A stretch of DNA of 64,000 nt from UBA7672 sp044224605 (GTDB lineage Bacteria; Pseudomonadota; Alphaproteobacteria; Caulobacterales; Hyphomonadaceae). The stretch covers positions 1-64,000 of the forward strand of contig JBGAKC010000005.1 in the NCBI GenBank assembly GCA_044224605.1. Reading direction: 5' to 3'. Positions 45,414 to 55,105 of this stretch are shown in pieces (positions within the stretch are counted from its first letter, which is position 1; each line of letters begins with the position of its first letter). The position numbers were made by a program, and so were the translations under genes. The notes under the pieces are model-generated. The model was not told the DNA's origin. It was given only the letters and a program-made list of their open reading frames with translations, and ran no database searches.

Positions 45414-47417
45414 ATGCGTAAGTCCGTTCTGGCAGCAGCGCTCGGCTGCGCCTCGATGCTTGCACTGATGTCTTGCCAGACGCCTGAGCCTGCGGCTCCT
45501 CCCGCCGCACCCGCAAAACCCGTCGCGCAGGCCGCTCCGCCGGCGCCCGTCGCCCCGCCCGTCCTTGCGCCGCCCGCGCCGACGCCAGTCCTCGCCTCCC
45601 ACCCGGGCGAGGCGATCTACAAAGCGAGCTGCGCCGCCTGCCACGACAACACGGAAACCACCCGCGCGCCCTCCCGCGACAACCTCAAGGGCATGAGCTT
45701 CCAGTTCGTCAACTACGCCCTAACCCAGGGCAAGATGAAGGACATGGGCGCCGGCCTCACCGCTGAGCAGCGCGCGCAGGTCGTCAGCTTCGTCACCGGC
45801 GGCCGCGATCCCTCGCAGGTCACTGCCGACTGGACGAAGACCATGATGTGCACCGGCGCCCGCGCCGCCGTCGATCTCGAAGGCCCGGACGCCGCGACGT
45901 CGACGCACTTCGGCTATGACGCCAACAACACCCGCAAGCTCACCGCCAAGCAGGCCGGCCTCACCACCGCGCAGATGGGCAATATGGAGCTGGCCTGGGC
46001 GATCGCCTTCCCGGATTCGACCACGATGCGCTCGCAGGGCGCCGTCGTCGGCAAGAACCTGTTCTACCCGGCAACCGATGTCGGCAAGGTCTACGCCTTC
46101 GATCTCGACGGCGAGAAGCCGTGCGTCCAGTGGGTCTACACCACGCCGGGCGGCGCCCCGCTCCGCACCAGCGTCGCCTACGGCGTTCTCGCCGACGGCA
46201 CGCCGCTGCTGGTCTTCTCGGGTCTCGACTCCACCGTCCACGCCGTTGACCCGCGCACGGGCAAGGCCCTCTGGACCAAGCCGGTCGGCTCCTACTCCTA
46301 TTCGATGACCACGGGCACGCCCTCGATCCTCAAGGATCGCGTGATCGTTCCCGTCGCCCAGTTCGAGATCATGGTCGCGGCCGACAACAAGTACGAATGC
46401 TGCACCAATCATGGCTACGTCCTGTCGCTCGATCCGAAGACCGGCGCGCAGCAATGGCGCTACGACACGATGCCGGAAGCGACCAAGGTCCGTGACCGCG
46501 GCGATGGCAAGCCCCTGCTCGGCCCGTCCGGCGCGCCAATCTGGAACTCGCCCGTCGTCGACGAGAAGCGCGGGCTGATCTTCTTCGGCACGGGTGAATC
46601 GAACTCGCCGCCTGCGCACAAGAACACGAACGCGATCATTGCGATCAACCTGAAGGACGGGAAGGAGAAGTGGAGCTTCCACGCCACGCCGTCCGACATC
46701 TTCAACTCGGGCTGCGGCCTCAAGTCGAACCCCAAGCTGCTGAACTGCACCAGCGCGCCAGAAACGGTCTTCCGTGACGTCGACTTCGGCGCCTCGGTTA
46801 TCCTGGGCAAAGGCTCTGACGGCAAGGACCTGCTCTACGCCGGCCAGAAGTCCGGCTCGGTCTGGGCGTTCAATCCCGACACCGGCAAGGTCGTCTGGCG
46901 CAAGGCGCTCGGCACCGGCAGCCCACTCGGCGGCGTCCACTGGGGCATCGCCTATGACGACAATACGCTGTTCGCCCCGATCTCGGTCGTTGGCGTTCCG
47001 ATCCCGGGTGAATGGGATGCCGATCCCTCGATCAAGCCGGGCCTCTACGCGCTCGACGGCAAGACCGGCAAGATCAAGTGGCAGTTCAATCCCGAACCGC
47101 CGGCCGGCTCGGCGCCCAATCCGCGTGGCTTTGCGGGCGGACGCTTCTCGACCGCTCCTGCTGTGATCGACGGCGCAGTCGTCGCCGCCGCGCTCGACGG
47201 CACGCTGTTCGTCATCGACAAGAAGACGGGCAAGCAGCTGTGGTCGTACAAGACCGCGCAGGAGTACGAGGGCGTCAACGGCGTCAAAGGCAAGGGCGGC
47301 GCGATCGACTCGAACTCGATCACCGCAGCCAACGGCCTGCTTCTGGTCAACTCCGGCTACGGCATGTTTGGCCAGGCCGGGGGCAACGTCCTCCTGGCGT
47401 TCAAGCCGAAGAGCTAG
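45414..47417 (+). CDS. Cytochrome c-PQQ quinoprotein dehydrogenase lipoprotein 1 (PVA-dehydrogenase-like)
   Basis: A 667-residue lipoprotein (lipobox LMSC, Cys21) with a Pro/Ala-rich linker, an N-terminal heme-c domain (CAACH, Cys73/Cys76/His77) and a C-terminal PQQ-type beta-propeller with repeated ALDGKTGKIKWQF-like blades. Vicinal Cys329-Cys330 matches the cofactor-contacting disulfide of PQQ dehydrogenases. This order, heme first then propeller, is that of polyvinyl-alcohol dehydrogenase (cytochrome) and relatives, so electrons would pass from PQQ to the built-in heme. The substrate is unknown. It is the first of three tandem copies. Confidence 0.9.
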   Translation: MRKSVLAAALGCASMLALMSCQTPEPAAPPAAPAKPVAQAAPPAPVAPPVLAPPAPTPVLASHPGEAIYKASCAACHDNTETTRAPSRDNLKGMSFQFVNYALTQGKMKDMGAGLTAEQRAQVVSFVTGGRDPSQVTADWTKTMMCTGARAAVDLEGPDAATSTHFGYDANNTRKLTAKQAGLTTAQMGNMELAWAIAFPDSTTMRSQGAVVGKNLFYPATDVGKVYAFDLDGEKPCVQWVYTTPGGAPLRTSVAYGVLADGTPLLVFSGLDSTVHAVDPRTGKALWTKPVGSYSYSMTTGTPSILKDRVIVPVAQFEIMVAADNKYECCTNHGYVLSLDPKTGAQQWRYDTMPEATKVRDRGDGKPLLGPSGAPIWNSPVVDEKRGLIFFGTGESNSPPAHKNTNAIIAINLKDGKEKWSFHATPSDIFNSGCGLKSNPKLLNCTSAPETVFRDVDFGASVILGKGSDGKDLLYAGQKSGSVWAFNPDTGKVVWRKALGTGSPLGGVHWGIAYDDNTLFAPISVVGVPIPGEWDADPSIKPGLYALDGKTGKIKWQFNPEPPAGSAPNPRGFAGGRFSTAPAVIDGAVVAAALDGTLFVIDKKTGKQLWSYKTAQEYEGVNGVKGKGGAIDSNSITAANGLLLVNSGYGMFGQAGGNVLLAFKPKS

Positions 47418-47534
47418 GGTCTCAAAGTAACGCCCTCGTGGTTCGACGGACGCGATCCATCGCTTCGCGAAGGATTGCCGCTCGCCACTAGGGCGTACTC
47501 GCAAACGTGAGCCAGTCGCAAAACGACCGTCCCC

Positions 47535-47555
47535 CGACGTTACCAGTTGACGTCG
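47535..47555. promoter_or_regulatory. Possible operator upstream of quinoprotein 2
   Basis: The inverted repeat cgacgt / acgtcg with a nine-base spacer lies about 80 bases before the second quinoprotein gene, in the 218-base gap that separates it from the first. This gap suggests a separate promoter for genes 2 and 3. Confidence 0.2.
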
Positions 47556-47635
47556 GCGTCACCCCGGGTGGATTGTGTACTCAGCAGTTTCGCGCCGCGC
47601 ATCAGACGCGGCCGGAGTCGCGGGAGGAAAAGTCC

Positions 47636-49558
47636 ATGCTTCGCACGTTCGCTTCGGCGGTCGCCCTTTCGGCAATCGCGCTCGCAACTTCCTGCACAAC
47701 ACCTGGCGCCGCGCCTGACCAGCAGGTCGCGGCCGCCGAACCGGCCAAACCGGCCGGCCCGCATCCGGGCGAAGCGGTCTACAAGGCGAACTGCGCCGCC
47801 TGCCACGACAATCCGGACGTTACCAAAGCGCCCTCCCGCGCAACGCTCGCCCGCATGGCGTCCGGCAACATCTCGAACGCCCTGATCACCGGCAAGATGA
47901 TCGCGCAGGGCTCGCGTCTGACCTCGGCGGAAGTCTCCTATGTATCGGACTATCTCTCCGAAGCGCACGCCGTCAGTGATGACTGGATCACTGCGATGCG
48001 CTGCCCCGCGAACCGCGCGACGCCGAATCTTTCGGCCACACCCACCGTGGCGACCTTCGGCTTCGATCAGAAGAATCGCCGCAACCTGACCTATGCGCAG
48101 GCCGGCCTCAAACCTGCCGACCTCACCAATCTCGAAGTCGCCTGGGTCGTCGCCTTCCCGGACGCCGTCTCGATGCGCAGCCAGGCCGCCGTCGTCGGCA
48201 ACACCATCTTCCTGCCGGTCGGTGAGTCCAAGAACCGCGTCTTCGCTTTCGACATCTCCGACAAGACCAAGCCCTGCATCCAGTGGGTGCATGATGGCGA
48301 GCGCACATTCCGAACGTCAGCCGGCTACGGCGTCCGCAAGGACGGCGTGCCGATGGTGATGGTCGGCGACATCGGCGGCTGGACCACGGCGATCGACGCC
48401 CGCAACGGCAAGAAGCTCTGGATCACCAAGACCGGCCTGTTCGACGCCTCGACCTCGACCGCCACGCCCGTGCTGGTCGGCGACAATGTCTACGCCCCAT
48501 CCTCGCAGTACGAGATCATGATGGCCGCGCAGGACCATCATGTCTGCTGCAAGCTGCACGGCGGCGTTTCGGCAGTTGATGCGAAGACCGGCAAGATCGT
48601 CTGGCAGACCGGCACGATGGAAGACGCCAAGCCGATCCGCGACCGCGGCGACGGCCAGATGCTATGGGGCCCCGCCGGCGCGCCGATCTGGAACTCGCCC
48701 TCGATCGACGTGAAGCGCAACCGCCTCTATGTTGGCACCGGCGAAGCCAACTCCGAAAACGCGCACCCGAACACCGACGCGCTCCTGTCCTTCGACCTCA
48801 CCAGCGGCAAGATTCTCTGGAGCCATCAGGCCACCGCCGACGACGTGTTCAACGTCGGCTGCGGGCCCACCGGCGGGGCAAAGAACTGCGCCACCAAGAC
48901 CGTCTTCCGCGATGTCGACTTCGGCGCCTCCACCATCCTCGCCACAAAGCCTGACGGGAAAGACATCGTCGTCGCCGGCCAGAAATCCGGCGCCGTCTGG
49001 GCGCTGAACCCCGACAATGGCGACGTCGTCTGGCGCACCAATATCGGCACCGGCGGCCCGAACGGCGGCATCCACTGGGGCATCGCGGTCGACGACACGC
49101 ACGTCTACGCGCCGATCTCCTATCCGGGCCGCTCGATCCCCGAACAGGTCGTCCCCGCCGATCTCAAGCCCGGCCTCTACGCCGTGAACCTCCAGGACGG
49201 GGCGATCGACTGGAAGATGGAGGTGAAGCCCGACTGCACCGACGCGCGCAAGAAATTCGTGCCGCGCTGCAACGCGCTCTTCGGTCTTTCAGGCGCGCCC
49301 ACCGTCATCGGCGACTATGTCGTCTCCGGCGGCCTCGACGGCCGCGTCTATGTCGTCGAGCGCAAGACCGGCAAGCTCGCCGCCCAGTGGGACACGGCGC
49401 GCACCTTCGACACGATCAACGGCATCGAGGGCAACGGCGCCTCGGTCGACAACGCTTCGATCATCGCCGTCAACGGACTCCTCATCATGAACTCCGGCTA
49501 CGGCCTCTTCGGCCAGGGCGCCGGCAACGTCATGATCGCCTATAAACCCAAATCCTAG
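47636..49558 (+). CDS. Cytochrome c-PQQ quinoprotein dehydrogenase lipoprotein 2 (PVA-dehydrogenase-like)
   Basis: A 640-residue lipoprotein (lipobox ATSC; GGGAGG upstream of the ATG at 47636) with CAACH at Cys53/Cys56/His57 and the vicinal Cys304-Cys305. The propeller carries IWNSPSIDVKRNRLYVGTGE, HQATADDVFNVGCG and KDIVVAGQKSGAVWALNPD; the Asp-Asp of TADDV may include the catalytic base (inference from family layout). It is closer to copy 3 than to copy 1. A periplasmic lipid-anchored alcohol oxidase role is probable; the substrate is unknown. Confidence 0.9.
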   Translation: MLRTFASAVALSAIALATSCTTPGAAPDQQVAAAEPAKPAGPHPGEAVYKANCAACHDNPDVTKAPSRATLARMASGNISNALITGKMIAQGSRLTSAEVSYVSDYLSEAHAVSDDWITAMRCPANRATPNLSATPTVATFGFDQKNRRNLTYAQAGLKPADLTNLEVAWVVAFPDAVSMRSQAAVVGNTIFLPVGESKNRVFAFDISDKTKPCIQWVHDGERTFRTSAGYGVRKDGVPMVMVGDIGGWTTAIDARNGKKLWITKTGLFDASTSTATPVLVGDNVYAPSSQYEIMMAAQDHHVCCKLHGGVSAVDAKTGKIVWQTGTMEDAKPIRDRGDGQMLWGPAGAPIWNSPSIDVKRNRLYVGTGEANSENAHPNTDALLSFDLTSGKILWSHQATADDVFNVGCGPTGGAKNCATKTVFRDVDFGASTILATKPDGKDIVVAGQKSGAVWALNPDNGDVVWRTNIGTGGPNGGIHWGIAVDDTHVYAPISYPGRSIPEQVVPADLKPGLYAVNLQDGAIDWKMEVKPDCTDARKKFVPRCNALFGLSGAPTVIGDYVVSGGLDGRVYVVERKTGKLAAQWDTARTFDTINGIEGNGASVDNASIIAVNGLLIMNSGYGLFGQGAGNVMIAYKPKS

Positions 49559-49576
49559 CAAAGCTCGAGACATCCA

Positions 49577-51517
49577 ATGCTCAGAACGATCACATCGGGC
49601 CTCGCTCTCGCGGCCGCGCTCGCCATCAGCTCCTGCACCACGTCCGACACGACGGCCAACGCCGCCGATCTGGTCGTCGCCGAGGCCCACAGCGGTGCGG
49701 CGACGCTCGCCGCCAAGGCCGCGGGCGAAGAAGTCTACAAGAAGCATTGCGCCGCCTGCCACGACAATCCGGAAGTCTCGAAAGCGCCCTCGCGCGAAAC
49801 GCTGAGCCGCGTCTCCGCCCTCTACGTCACCAACGCGCTGATCATGGGCAAGATGACGGCCCAGGGCTCAGCCCTCTCCTCTGTCGAAGTCTCCAACGTC
49901 TCCGACTATCTCTCCGGCGGCGAAGCCAACGCGACCGGCTGGATCGAGCCCAACCGCTGCCCGGCCAACCGCCGCACGCCGAAACTCGACGTGAAGCCCA
50001 CCGTTTCCGGCTTCGGCTACAACTACTCCAACCGCCGCGAACTCTCCTACGCGCAATCCGGCCTCAAGCCCGGCGATCTCGACAACATGGAAGTCGCCTG
50101 GACGCTCGCCTTCCCGCAGGTCAGCACGATGCGCGGACAGGCCGCCGTCGTCGGCGACACGCTGTTCCTGCCGATGGCTGACAACAACCGCCTCTTCGCG
50201 CTCGACATCTCGACCGACAAGCCGTGCGTACAGTGGGTCTATGACGGCGGCCGTTCGCTGCGCACGTCGGCGGGCTATGGCGAACTGTCCAACGGCCAGA
50301 AGATCGTCTTGGTCGGCGACATGGGCGGCTTCGTCCACGCCATCGACGCCAAGACCGGCAAGAAGATGTGGGAAGCCGACATCAAGTTCTTCCAGAACCA
50401 GATGGTGACCTCGACCCCCGTTCTCTACAAGGACCGCGTTTACGCCCCGATCTCGCAGTACGAGCTGCCCGCAGCAGCCGCGAACTCCTATGTCTGCTGC
50501 AAGGCGCGCGGGGGCGTCACCGCGCTGGATGCAAAGACCGGCAAGAAGATCTGGGCGCAGGCGACGATGCCTGAAGCGCAGCCGATCAAGGATCGCGGCG
50601 ACGGCCAGTTCATCTGGGGGCCCTCGGGCGCGCCGATCTGGAACTCCGCCTCGCTCGATGTGAAGCGCAACCGTCTCTATGTCGGCACCGGCGAAGCCAA
50701 CTCCGGCCCCGCCCACCCGAACACCGATGCGCTCCTCTCCTTCGACCTCGACACAGGCAAGATCGTCTGGGCTCACCAGGCGACGGCGGACGACGTCTAC
50801 AATCTCGGCTGCTTCCCGGGCCGTGAGAGCAACAAGAACTGCTCGGGCCCGACCGTCTATCGCGACGTCGACTTCGGCGCCTCGACCATCTTCACCAAGG
50901 CGCCGAACGGGAAGGAGCTCGTCCTCGGCGGCCAGAAGTCCGGCTCGGTCTGGGCGATGAACCCGGATGATGGCTCGGTCATCTGGCGCACGGCGCTCGG
51001 CCACGGCACCGCCATGGGCGGCATCCACTGGGGCATCGCTGCGGACGACAACCACATCTACGCGCCGATCTCGAACGTCGGACGTCCGGTCGCGACCGAT
51101 CCGGCCTACGACGCCGAGCGGATCAAGCCCGGCCTCTACGCCCTCAACCTCAATGACGGCTCGATCGCCTGGCAGTTCAACACGACGGTTGATTGCCCGG
51201 ACGAGCGCAAGGCGCGCCTGCCCGGCTGTCAGCGTCTCGTCGGCATCTCAGCGGCCCCAAGCGTCATCGGCGACTATGTCGTCGCCGGCGGTCTCGACGG
51301 CACGCTCTACGTGCTCGACCGCAAGACCGGCGCGCTGAAATGGAAGTATGACACCGCGCAGAAATACCAGGGCGTCAACGGCGTCGATGGCAATGGCGGC
51401 TCGTTCGACGCCGCATCGATCATCGCCACCCACGGCCTGCTCATCGTGAACTCCGGCTACGGCATGTTCGGCCAGGCCCCGGGCAATGTGATGATCGCGT
51501 TCAAGCCGAAGCATTGA
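49577..51517 (+). CDS. Cytochrome c-PQQ quinoprotein dehydrogenase lipoprotein 3 (PVA-dehydrogenase-like)
   Basis: A 646-residue lipoprotein (lipobox ISSC) with CAACH at Cys58/Cys61/His62 and vicinal Cys307-Cys308. IWNSASLDVKRNRLYVGTGE and HQATADDVYNLGC are almost the same as in copy 2, showing a recent duplication of that pair, while the loop sequences that shape the substrate pocket differ. It begins 18 bases after copy 2, so both are translated from one message. Three adjacent heme-propeller genes suggest a graded set of substrates rather than simple redundancy. Confidence 0.9.
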   Translation: MLRTITSGLALAAALAISSCTTSDTTANAADLVVAEAHSGAATLAAKAAGEEVYKKHCAACHDNPEVSKAPSRETLSRVSALYVTNALIMGKMTAQGSALSSVEVSNVSDYLSGGEANATGWIEPNRCPANRRTPKLDVKPTVSGFGYNYSNRRELSYAQSGLKPGDLDNMEVAWTLAFPQVSTMRGQAAVVGDTLFLPMADNNRLFALDISTDKPCVQWVYDGGRSLRTSAGYGELSNGQKIVLVGDMGGFVHAIDAKTGKKMWEADIKFFQNQMVTSTPVLYKDRVYAPISQYELPAAAANSYVCCKARGGVTALDAKTGKKIWAQATMPEAQPIKDRGDGQFIWGPSGAPIWNSASLDVKRNRLYVGTGEANSGPAHPNTDALLSFDLDTGKIVWAHQATADDVYNLGCFPGRESNKNCSGPTVYRDVDFGASTIFTKAPNGKELVLGGQKSGSVWAMNPDDGSVIWRTALGHGTAMGGIHWGIAADDNHIYAPISNVGRPVATDPAYDAERIKPGLYALNLNDGSIAWQFNTTVDCPDERKARLPGCQRLVGISAAPSVIGDYVVAGGLDGTLYVLDRKTGALKWKYDTAQKYQGVNGVDGNGGSFDAASIIATHGLLIVNSGYGMFGQAPGNVMIAFKPKH

Positions 51518-51601
51518 CGGCAGGGACGGGAGTCTATCTGCTACCGCCTGGTATGATCGCGCTTCGTGCGATCCTTGAGCATTGGCTGAAGGGGATTGGG
51601 C

Positions 51602-53524
51602 ATGCCTCTGCGGTATTTGCTGGCGGGAACCGCACTTGTGGCGGCGGCCTGCGCGGTGACGCAGGATGCGGCTGCGCCTCCAGTCGAGCAACGAGCCACC
51701 TCCAGTACGGGCCCTGAATCGCGCCGCGCGCTGTTCGGCGAGCTGCATCTGCACACGGCGATGTCGTTCGATGCATGGACGTTCGGGACGAAGCTTGGGC
51801 CTGACGACGCCTACACGTTCGCGTCGGGCGGAACCGTCATGGTTCCGGCCTATCAGCTGCAACGCCAGCAAGGCATCAACCTGACCCAGCCGACGCCCGC
51901 TCGCCGCGCATGGCCGCTGGATTTCGCAGCGGTGACCGACCACTCGGAATACCTCGGCGCCGTCGCGCAGATCGATGTTCCGGGCAGCGACTTCTCGAAG
52001 ACAAAGCTGGCCGCGCTCCTGTCGACGGGCGATCGGCAGGCTTTCTACCGGGCCGGGGCCGCCATTCGCGGAATAAACACGGACGCGGAGACGACCGCGG
52101 CGCTGCAAGCGGCGGCACAGGCTGCTGACGCCTGGACGATCGAGAAGCGCGCCGCCAACGCGCACAACCGCCCAGGCGTCTTCACCACTTTCATTGCCTA
52201 TGAATGGACGTCCTCGCCCGGCGACGGCATTCACTTGCATCGCAATGTGATCTTCGAAGGCGATGATGCGCCAACGCCGTTCACGTCGGTGGACTCCATC
52301 AAGCCTGAGGATCTCTGGGCGTATCTCGACCGCACCCGCGCACCCGGCAACGACGTGCTGGCGATCCCGCACAATTCCAATTTCAGCGATGGGCGGGATT
52401 TCGACTGGTACATGTCGGACGGAAAGCCCATCAATGCGATTTACGCCCTGCAGCGATCCCTCAACGAGCCGCTCGTGGAAATTGCGCAGAACAAGGGCTC
52501 CTCCGAAACTGCTCCGGACCTCTCCGCCAGCGACGAGTTCGCGAATTTCGAGATCATGGACCACATCTACGTCGGCGAGACCGAAGCCGTTCACAATGGC
52601 GGCTATGTGCGTCAGGGCCTTGGACGCGGCCTTGTCGTGCAGGCGAGAACCGGCGCCAATCCCTTCAAGATGGGATTTGTCGGGGCGTCGGACTTTCACA
52701 ACGCCCTGAGCGCCAGCGACGAGAACGCCTTCGCTGGCGGCGCCAACTCGATCGACGCGAGCACAATGCTTCCGGGAAGCGATCGTGCGCGCGAAGCGCT
52801 AGACATGACGGGTTTGAGCAAGGTGATCCGGCCGAACGGCCAGCGCGAGAACGATCCCCTGCAGTATTCCTCCGCAGCCATCACGGGCGTGTGGGCGGAA
52901 GAGAATACGCGCGCCTCCGTCTTCGCCGCACTGAAGCGCCGCGAGACATTCGCCACCTCCGGCACGCGCATCCGCGTCCGCATGTTCGGTGGCTGGGACT
53001 TCCCTCAAGGCACGCTCGCGGATCGCGGTTGGGTGGCGAAAGCCTACCAGACTGGCGTCCCGATGGGCGGCGACATGCCCGCCAGACCCGCAGCGAAGAA
53101 GGCGCCGACCTTCATCGTGCAGGCGATGAAGGACCCGTCCGGCGCCAATCTCGATCGCATTCAGGTCGTGAAAGTCTGGCTGGAGGGCGACGACTACAGG
53201 GAGAAGATTTTCAACGTCGCCCTTTCCGGCAAACGCAGGACTGACGCAGCCGGCGCAGCCCCGCCCGTCGGCAACACGGTCAACCTCACTGACGGCAGCT
53301 ACACGAACACGATCGGAGCAACCGAACTCGGCGCCGTCTGGACCGACCCGGAATTCGATCCCGCGAAGCCGTCGGTCTACTACGCCCGCGTCCTCGAAAT
53401 TCCGACGCCACGCTGGTCAACACTTCTGGCGCTGCAACGCAAGCTGCCGATCCCGGACCGCATCTCGCCGGTGATCCAGGAACGCGCCTGGACGTCGCCG
53501 ATCTGGTTCACGCCTGCCGGCTGA
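51602..53524 (+). CDS. DUF3604 exported protein
   Basis: A 640-residue protein with an N-terminal signal ending in a lipobox-like AAC. The start at 51602 follows AAGGGG. HLHTAMSFDAWTFG, DFAAVTDHSEYLG, IPHNSNFSDG, FVGASDFHNALS and the C-terminal PQWFTPAG-like end (here PIWFTPAG) are the DUF3604 signature, whose repeated His/Asp motifs recall PHP-type metal-dependent hydrolases. The activity is unproven. It lies 84 bases downstream of the quinoproteins in the same direction and may share their pathway. Confidence 0.9.
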   Translation: MPLRYLLAGTALVAAACAVTQDAAAPPVEQRATSSTGPESRRALFGELHLHTAMSFDAWTFGTKLGPDDAYTFASGGTVMVPAYQLQRQQGINLTQPTPARRAWPLDFAAVTDHSEYLGAVAQIDVPGSDFSKTKLAALLSTGDRQAFYRAGAAIRGINTDAETTAALQAAAQAADAWTIEKRAANAHNRPGVFTTFIAYEWTSSPGDGIHLHRNVIFEGDDAPTPFTSVDSIKPEDLWAYLDRTRAPGNDVLAIPHNSNFSDGRDFDWYMSDGKPINAIYALQRSLNEPLVEIAQNKGSSETAPDLSASDEFANFEIMDHIYVGETEAVHNGGYVRQGLGRGLVVQARTGANPFKMGFVGASDFHNALSASDENAFAGGANSIDASTMLPGSDRAREALDMTGLSKVIRPNGQRENDPLQYSSAAITGVWAEENTRASVFAALKRRETFATSGTRIRVRMFGGWDFPQGTLADRGWVAKAYQTGVPMGGDMPARPAAKKAPTFIVQAMKDPSGANLDRIQVVKVWLEGDDYREKIFNVALSGKRRTDAAGAAPPVGNTVNLTDGSYTNTIGATELGAVWTDPEFDPAKPSVYYARVLEIPTPRWSTLLALQRKLPIPDRISPVIQERAWTSPIWFTPAG

Positions 53525-53579
53525 TGGCGCTTGCCGACACCGCCGCCCGCGCCTACTGACCTCCGCGACGGAGGCGCCC

Positions 53580-54587
53580 ATGACAAACGACAAGGACAAG
53601 GTCGTCCGCGACCAGCCGGTGGAAATGCCCGCCGAGCAGGGCCCGCTCGCGCCCTATCACGGCGAACAGCCGCCCGCCCCGCAATGGTTCCATGACGCGA
53701 TCGCGACGCCCTACAAAACCGCCTTCGCGGAATGTGAAGGCGCGAAGATCCACTACCAGTCCTGGGGCGATCCCTCGAAGCCCGGCCTGCTGCTGGTCCA
53801 CGGCAACGGCGCGCACGCCCACTGGTGGGACTTTGTCGCGCCCTATCTCACCGACGACTACCACGTCGTCGCCATGACCTTTTCCGGCATGGGCGACAGC
53901 GAGTGGCGCGAGACCTACGCGATGGGCACGTTCGCAAAGGAACAGCTCGCTGTCTGCGAGGCCGCCGGCCTCTTCGCCCACGCCGAGAAGCCGATCATCG
54001 TCTCGCACTCCTTCGGCGGCTTCGTCACCATCCTTACGGGCGCCGAATACGGCGACCGCTTCACCGGCATCGTCATCGTCGACTCGCCCGTGAACCCGCC
54101 CGACCGTCCGCGCCGCGGCCCGCCCGGCAATGTCCGCGGCAACAAGGTCTACCCCACGCTCGAGAAGGCGCTCTCGCGCTTCCGCCTCGCCCCGCTCCAG
54201 CCGTGCGAGAACCACTACATCCTCGACTACATCGCCCGCTGGTCGCTTCGCAAAGCGCCGCTGGCCGATGGAAGCGGCGATGGCTGGGCGTGGAAATTCG
54301 ACCCCTCCATCTGGCAGCGCTTCTCCACCTCCCGCGAGCCGCGTGAACTCCTGAAGGAAACCCGCTGCCGCATCGCCCTGTTCAAGGGCGACAAGTCGGT
54401 GATCTGGGACGATGATGTCGGCGACTACATGCGCGGCCTCCTCAACCGCCAGGTCCCTTTCGTCGTGATCCCCGAAGCCCGCCATCACGTGATGCTCGAC
54501 CAGCCCCTCGCCTTCGTCGCCGCGCTACGCACCCTCCTGCAGGAGTGGCAGCATTCGACCTCCGACCGGGCAATCCCGGCCGCCTAG
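53580..54587 (+). CDS. Alpha/beta hydrolase
   Basis: A 335-residue cytoplasmic alpha/beta hydrolase. VHGNGAHAHWWDFVAPYL forms the oxyanion loop, the nucleophile is Ser144 (SHSFGG), the acidic residue is probably in FKGDKSVIWDDD and the His in EARHHVMLDQP. Such proteins act on esters, lactones or C-C bonds. No signal peptide is present, so it would act on a product taken into the cell. It is 55 bases downstream of the DUF3604 gene and probably co-transcribed with it. Confidence 0.88.
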   Translation: MTNDKDKVVRDQPVEMPAEQGPLAPYHGEQPPAPQWFHDAIATPYKTAFAECEGAKIHYQSWGDPSKPGLLLVHGNGAHAHWWDFVAPYLTDDYHVVAMTFSGMGDSEWRETYAMGTFAKEQLAVCEAAGLFAHAEKPIIVSHSFGGFVTILTGAEYGDRFTGIVIVDSPVNPPDRPRRGPPGNVRGNKVYPTLEKALSRFRLAPLQPCENHYILDYIARWSLRKAPLADGSGDGWAWKFDPSIWQRFSTSREPRELLKETRCRIALFKGDKSVIWDDDVGDYMRGLLNRQVPFVVIPEARHHVMLDQPLAFVAALRTLLQEWQHSTSDRAIPAA

Positions 54588-54734
54588 CGCAGATTTCCCC
54601 CGGAACCGGTGATTCTCCCGGATTTCATGCGCTATTTTCCGCCCCGTGCGGCCTTCTGAGCGCTTTTCAACCGTCACCGATCCGGATACATCCGACCCCG
54701 CTTGGACACTCATGTCGCTGGGAGATGTTTCGCG

Positions 54735-55079
54735 ATGGCGCACGCCGAACCCGCCAACAAAGGCCCGATCGTGACGCCGCCGGCGCACACCGACGCTTAC
54801 ATGGACATGGCCGCCCGCCGCGGGATGTTCTCTGGCTTCGGCCACCTCACCGCCTGGGGCAGCCTGCTCGTCATCCTCGTGGTCGGCTACGCCACCTTCA
54901 CCATCACGATGCACATTCCGTGGATCGGCGCGATGATCGGCCTCGCCGTGTTCGGCATCGCCGCCGGCCTGCTGATGAACCTCGGCGGCGCCTGGGTCGC
55001 CACCGTCATCGGCCTCTGCGTGCTGGCCGTCTTCCTCGAAGTCCTGATCTGGCTCGGGTCTGCACTGCTGGGCGGCTGA
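54735..55079 (+). CDS. aa3-type cytochrome c oxidase subunit IV-like protein
   Basis: A 114-residue membrane protein. YMDMAARRGMFSGFGHLTAW fits the short subunit IV signature of bacterial aa3 oxidases, but the protein is longer than the usual ~50-70 residues, with two further hydrophobic segments (about 70-90 and 92-112). It lies directly upstream of pntAA, a placement seen in related alphaproteobacteria. It could be a membrane fusion of the subunit IV helix with another domain. Confidence 0.75.
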   Translation: MAHAEPANKGPIVTPPAHTDAYMDMAARRGMFSGFGHLTAWGSLLVILVVGYATFTITMHIPWIGAMIGLAVFGIAAGLLMNLGGAWVATVIGLCVLAVFLEVLIWLGSALLGG

Positions 55080-55105
55080 TCCCCATCCGGGGTTGAGGGG
55101 ACCAC

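Noticed and set aside
45720..47504. 594-codon minus-strand frame opposite quinoprotein 1
   Set aside because: The + strand has a complete quinoprotein with heme and propeller motifs; the reverse frame has no recognisable features.
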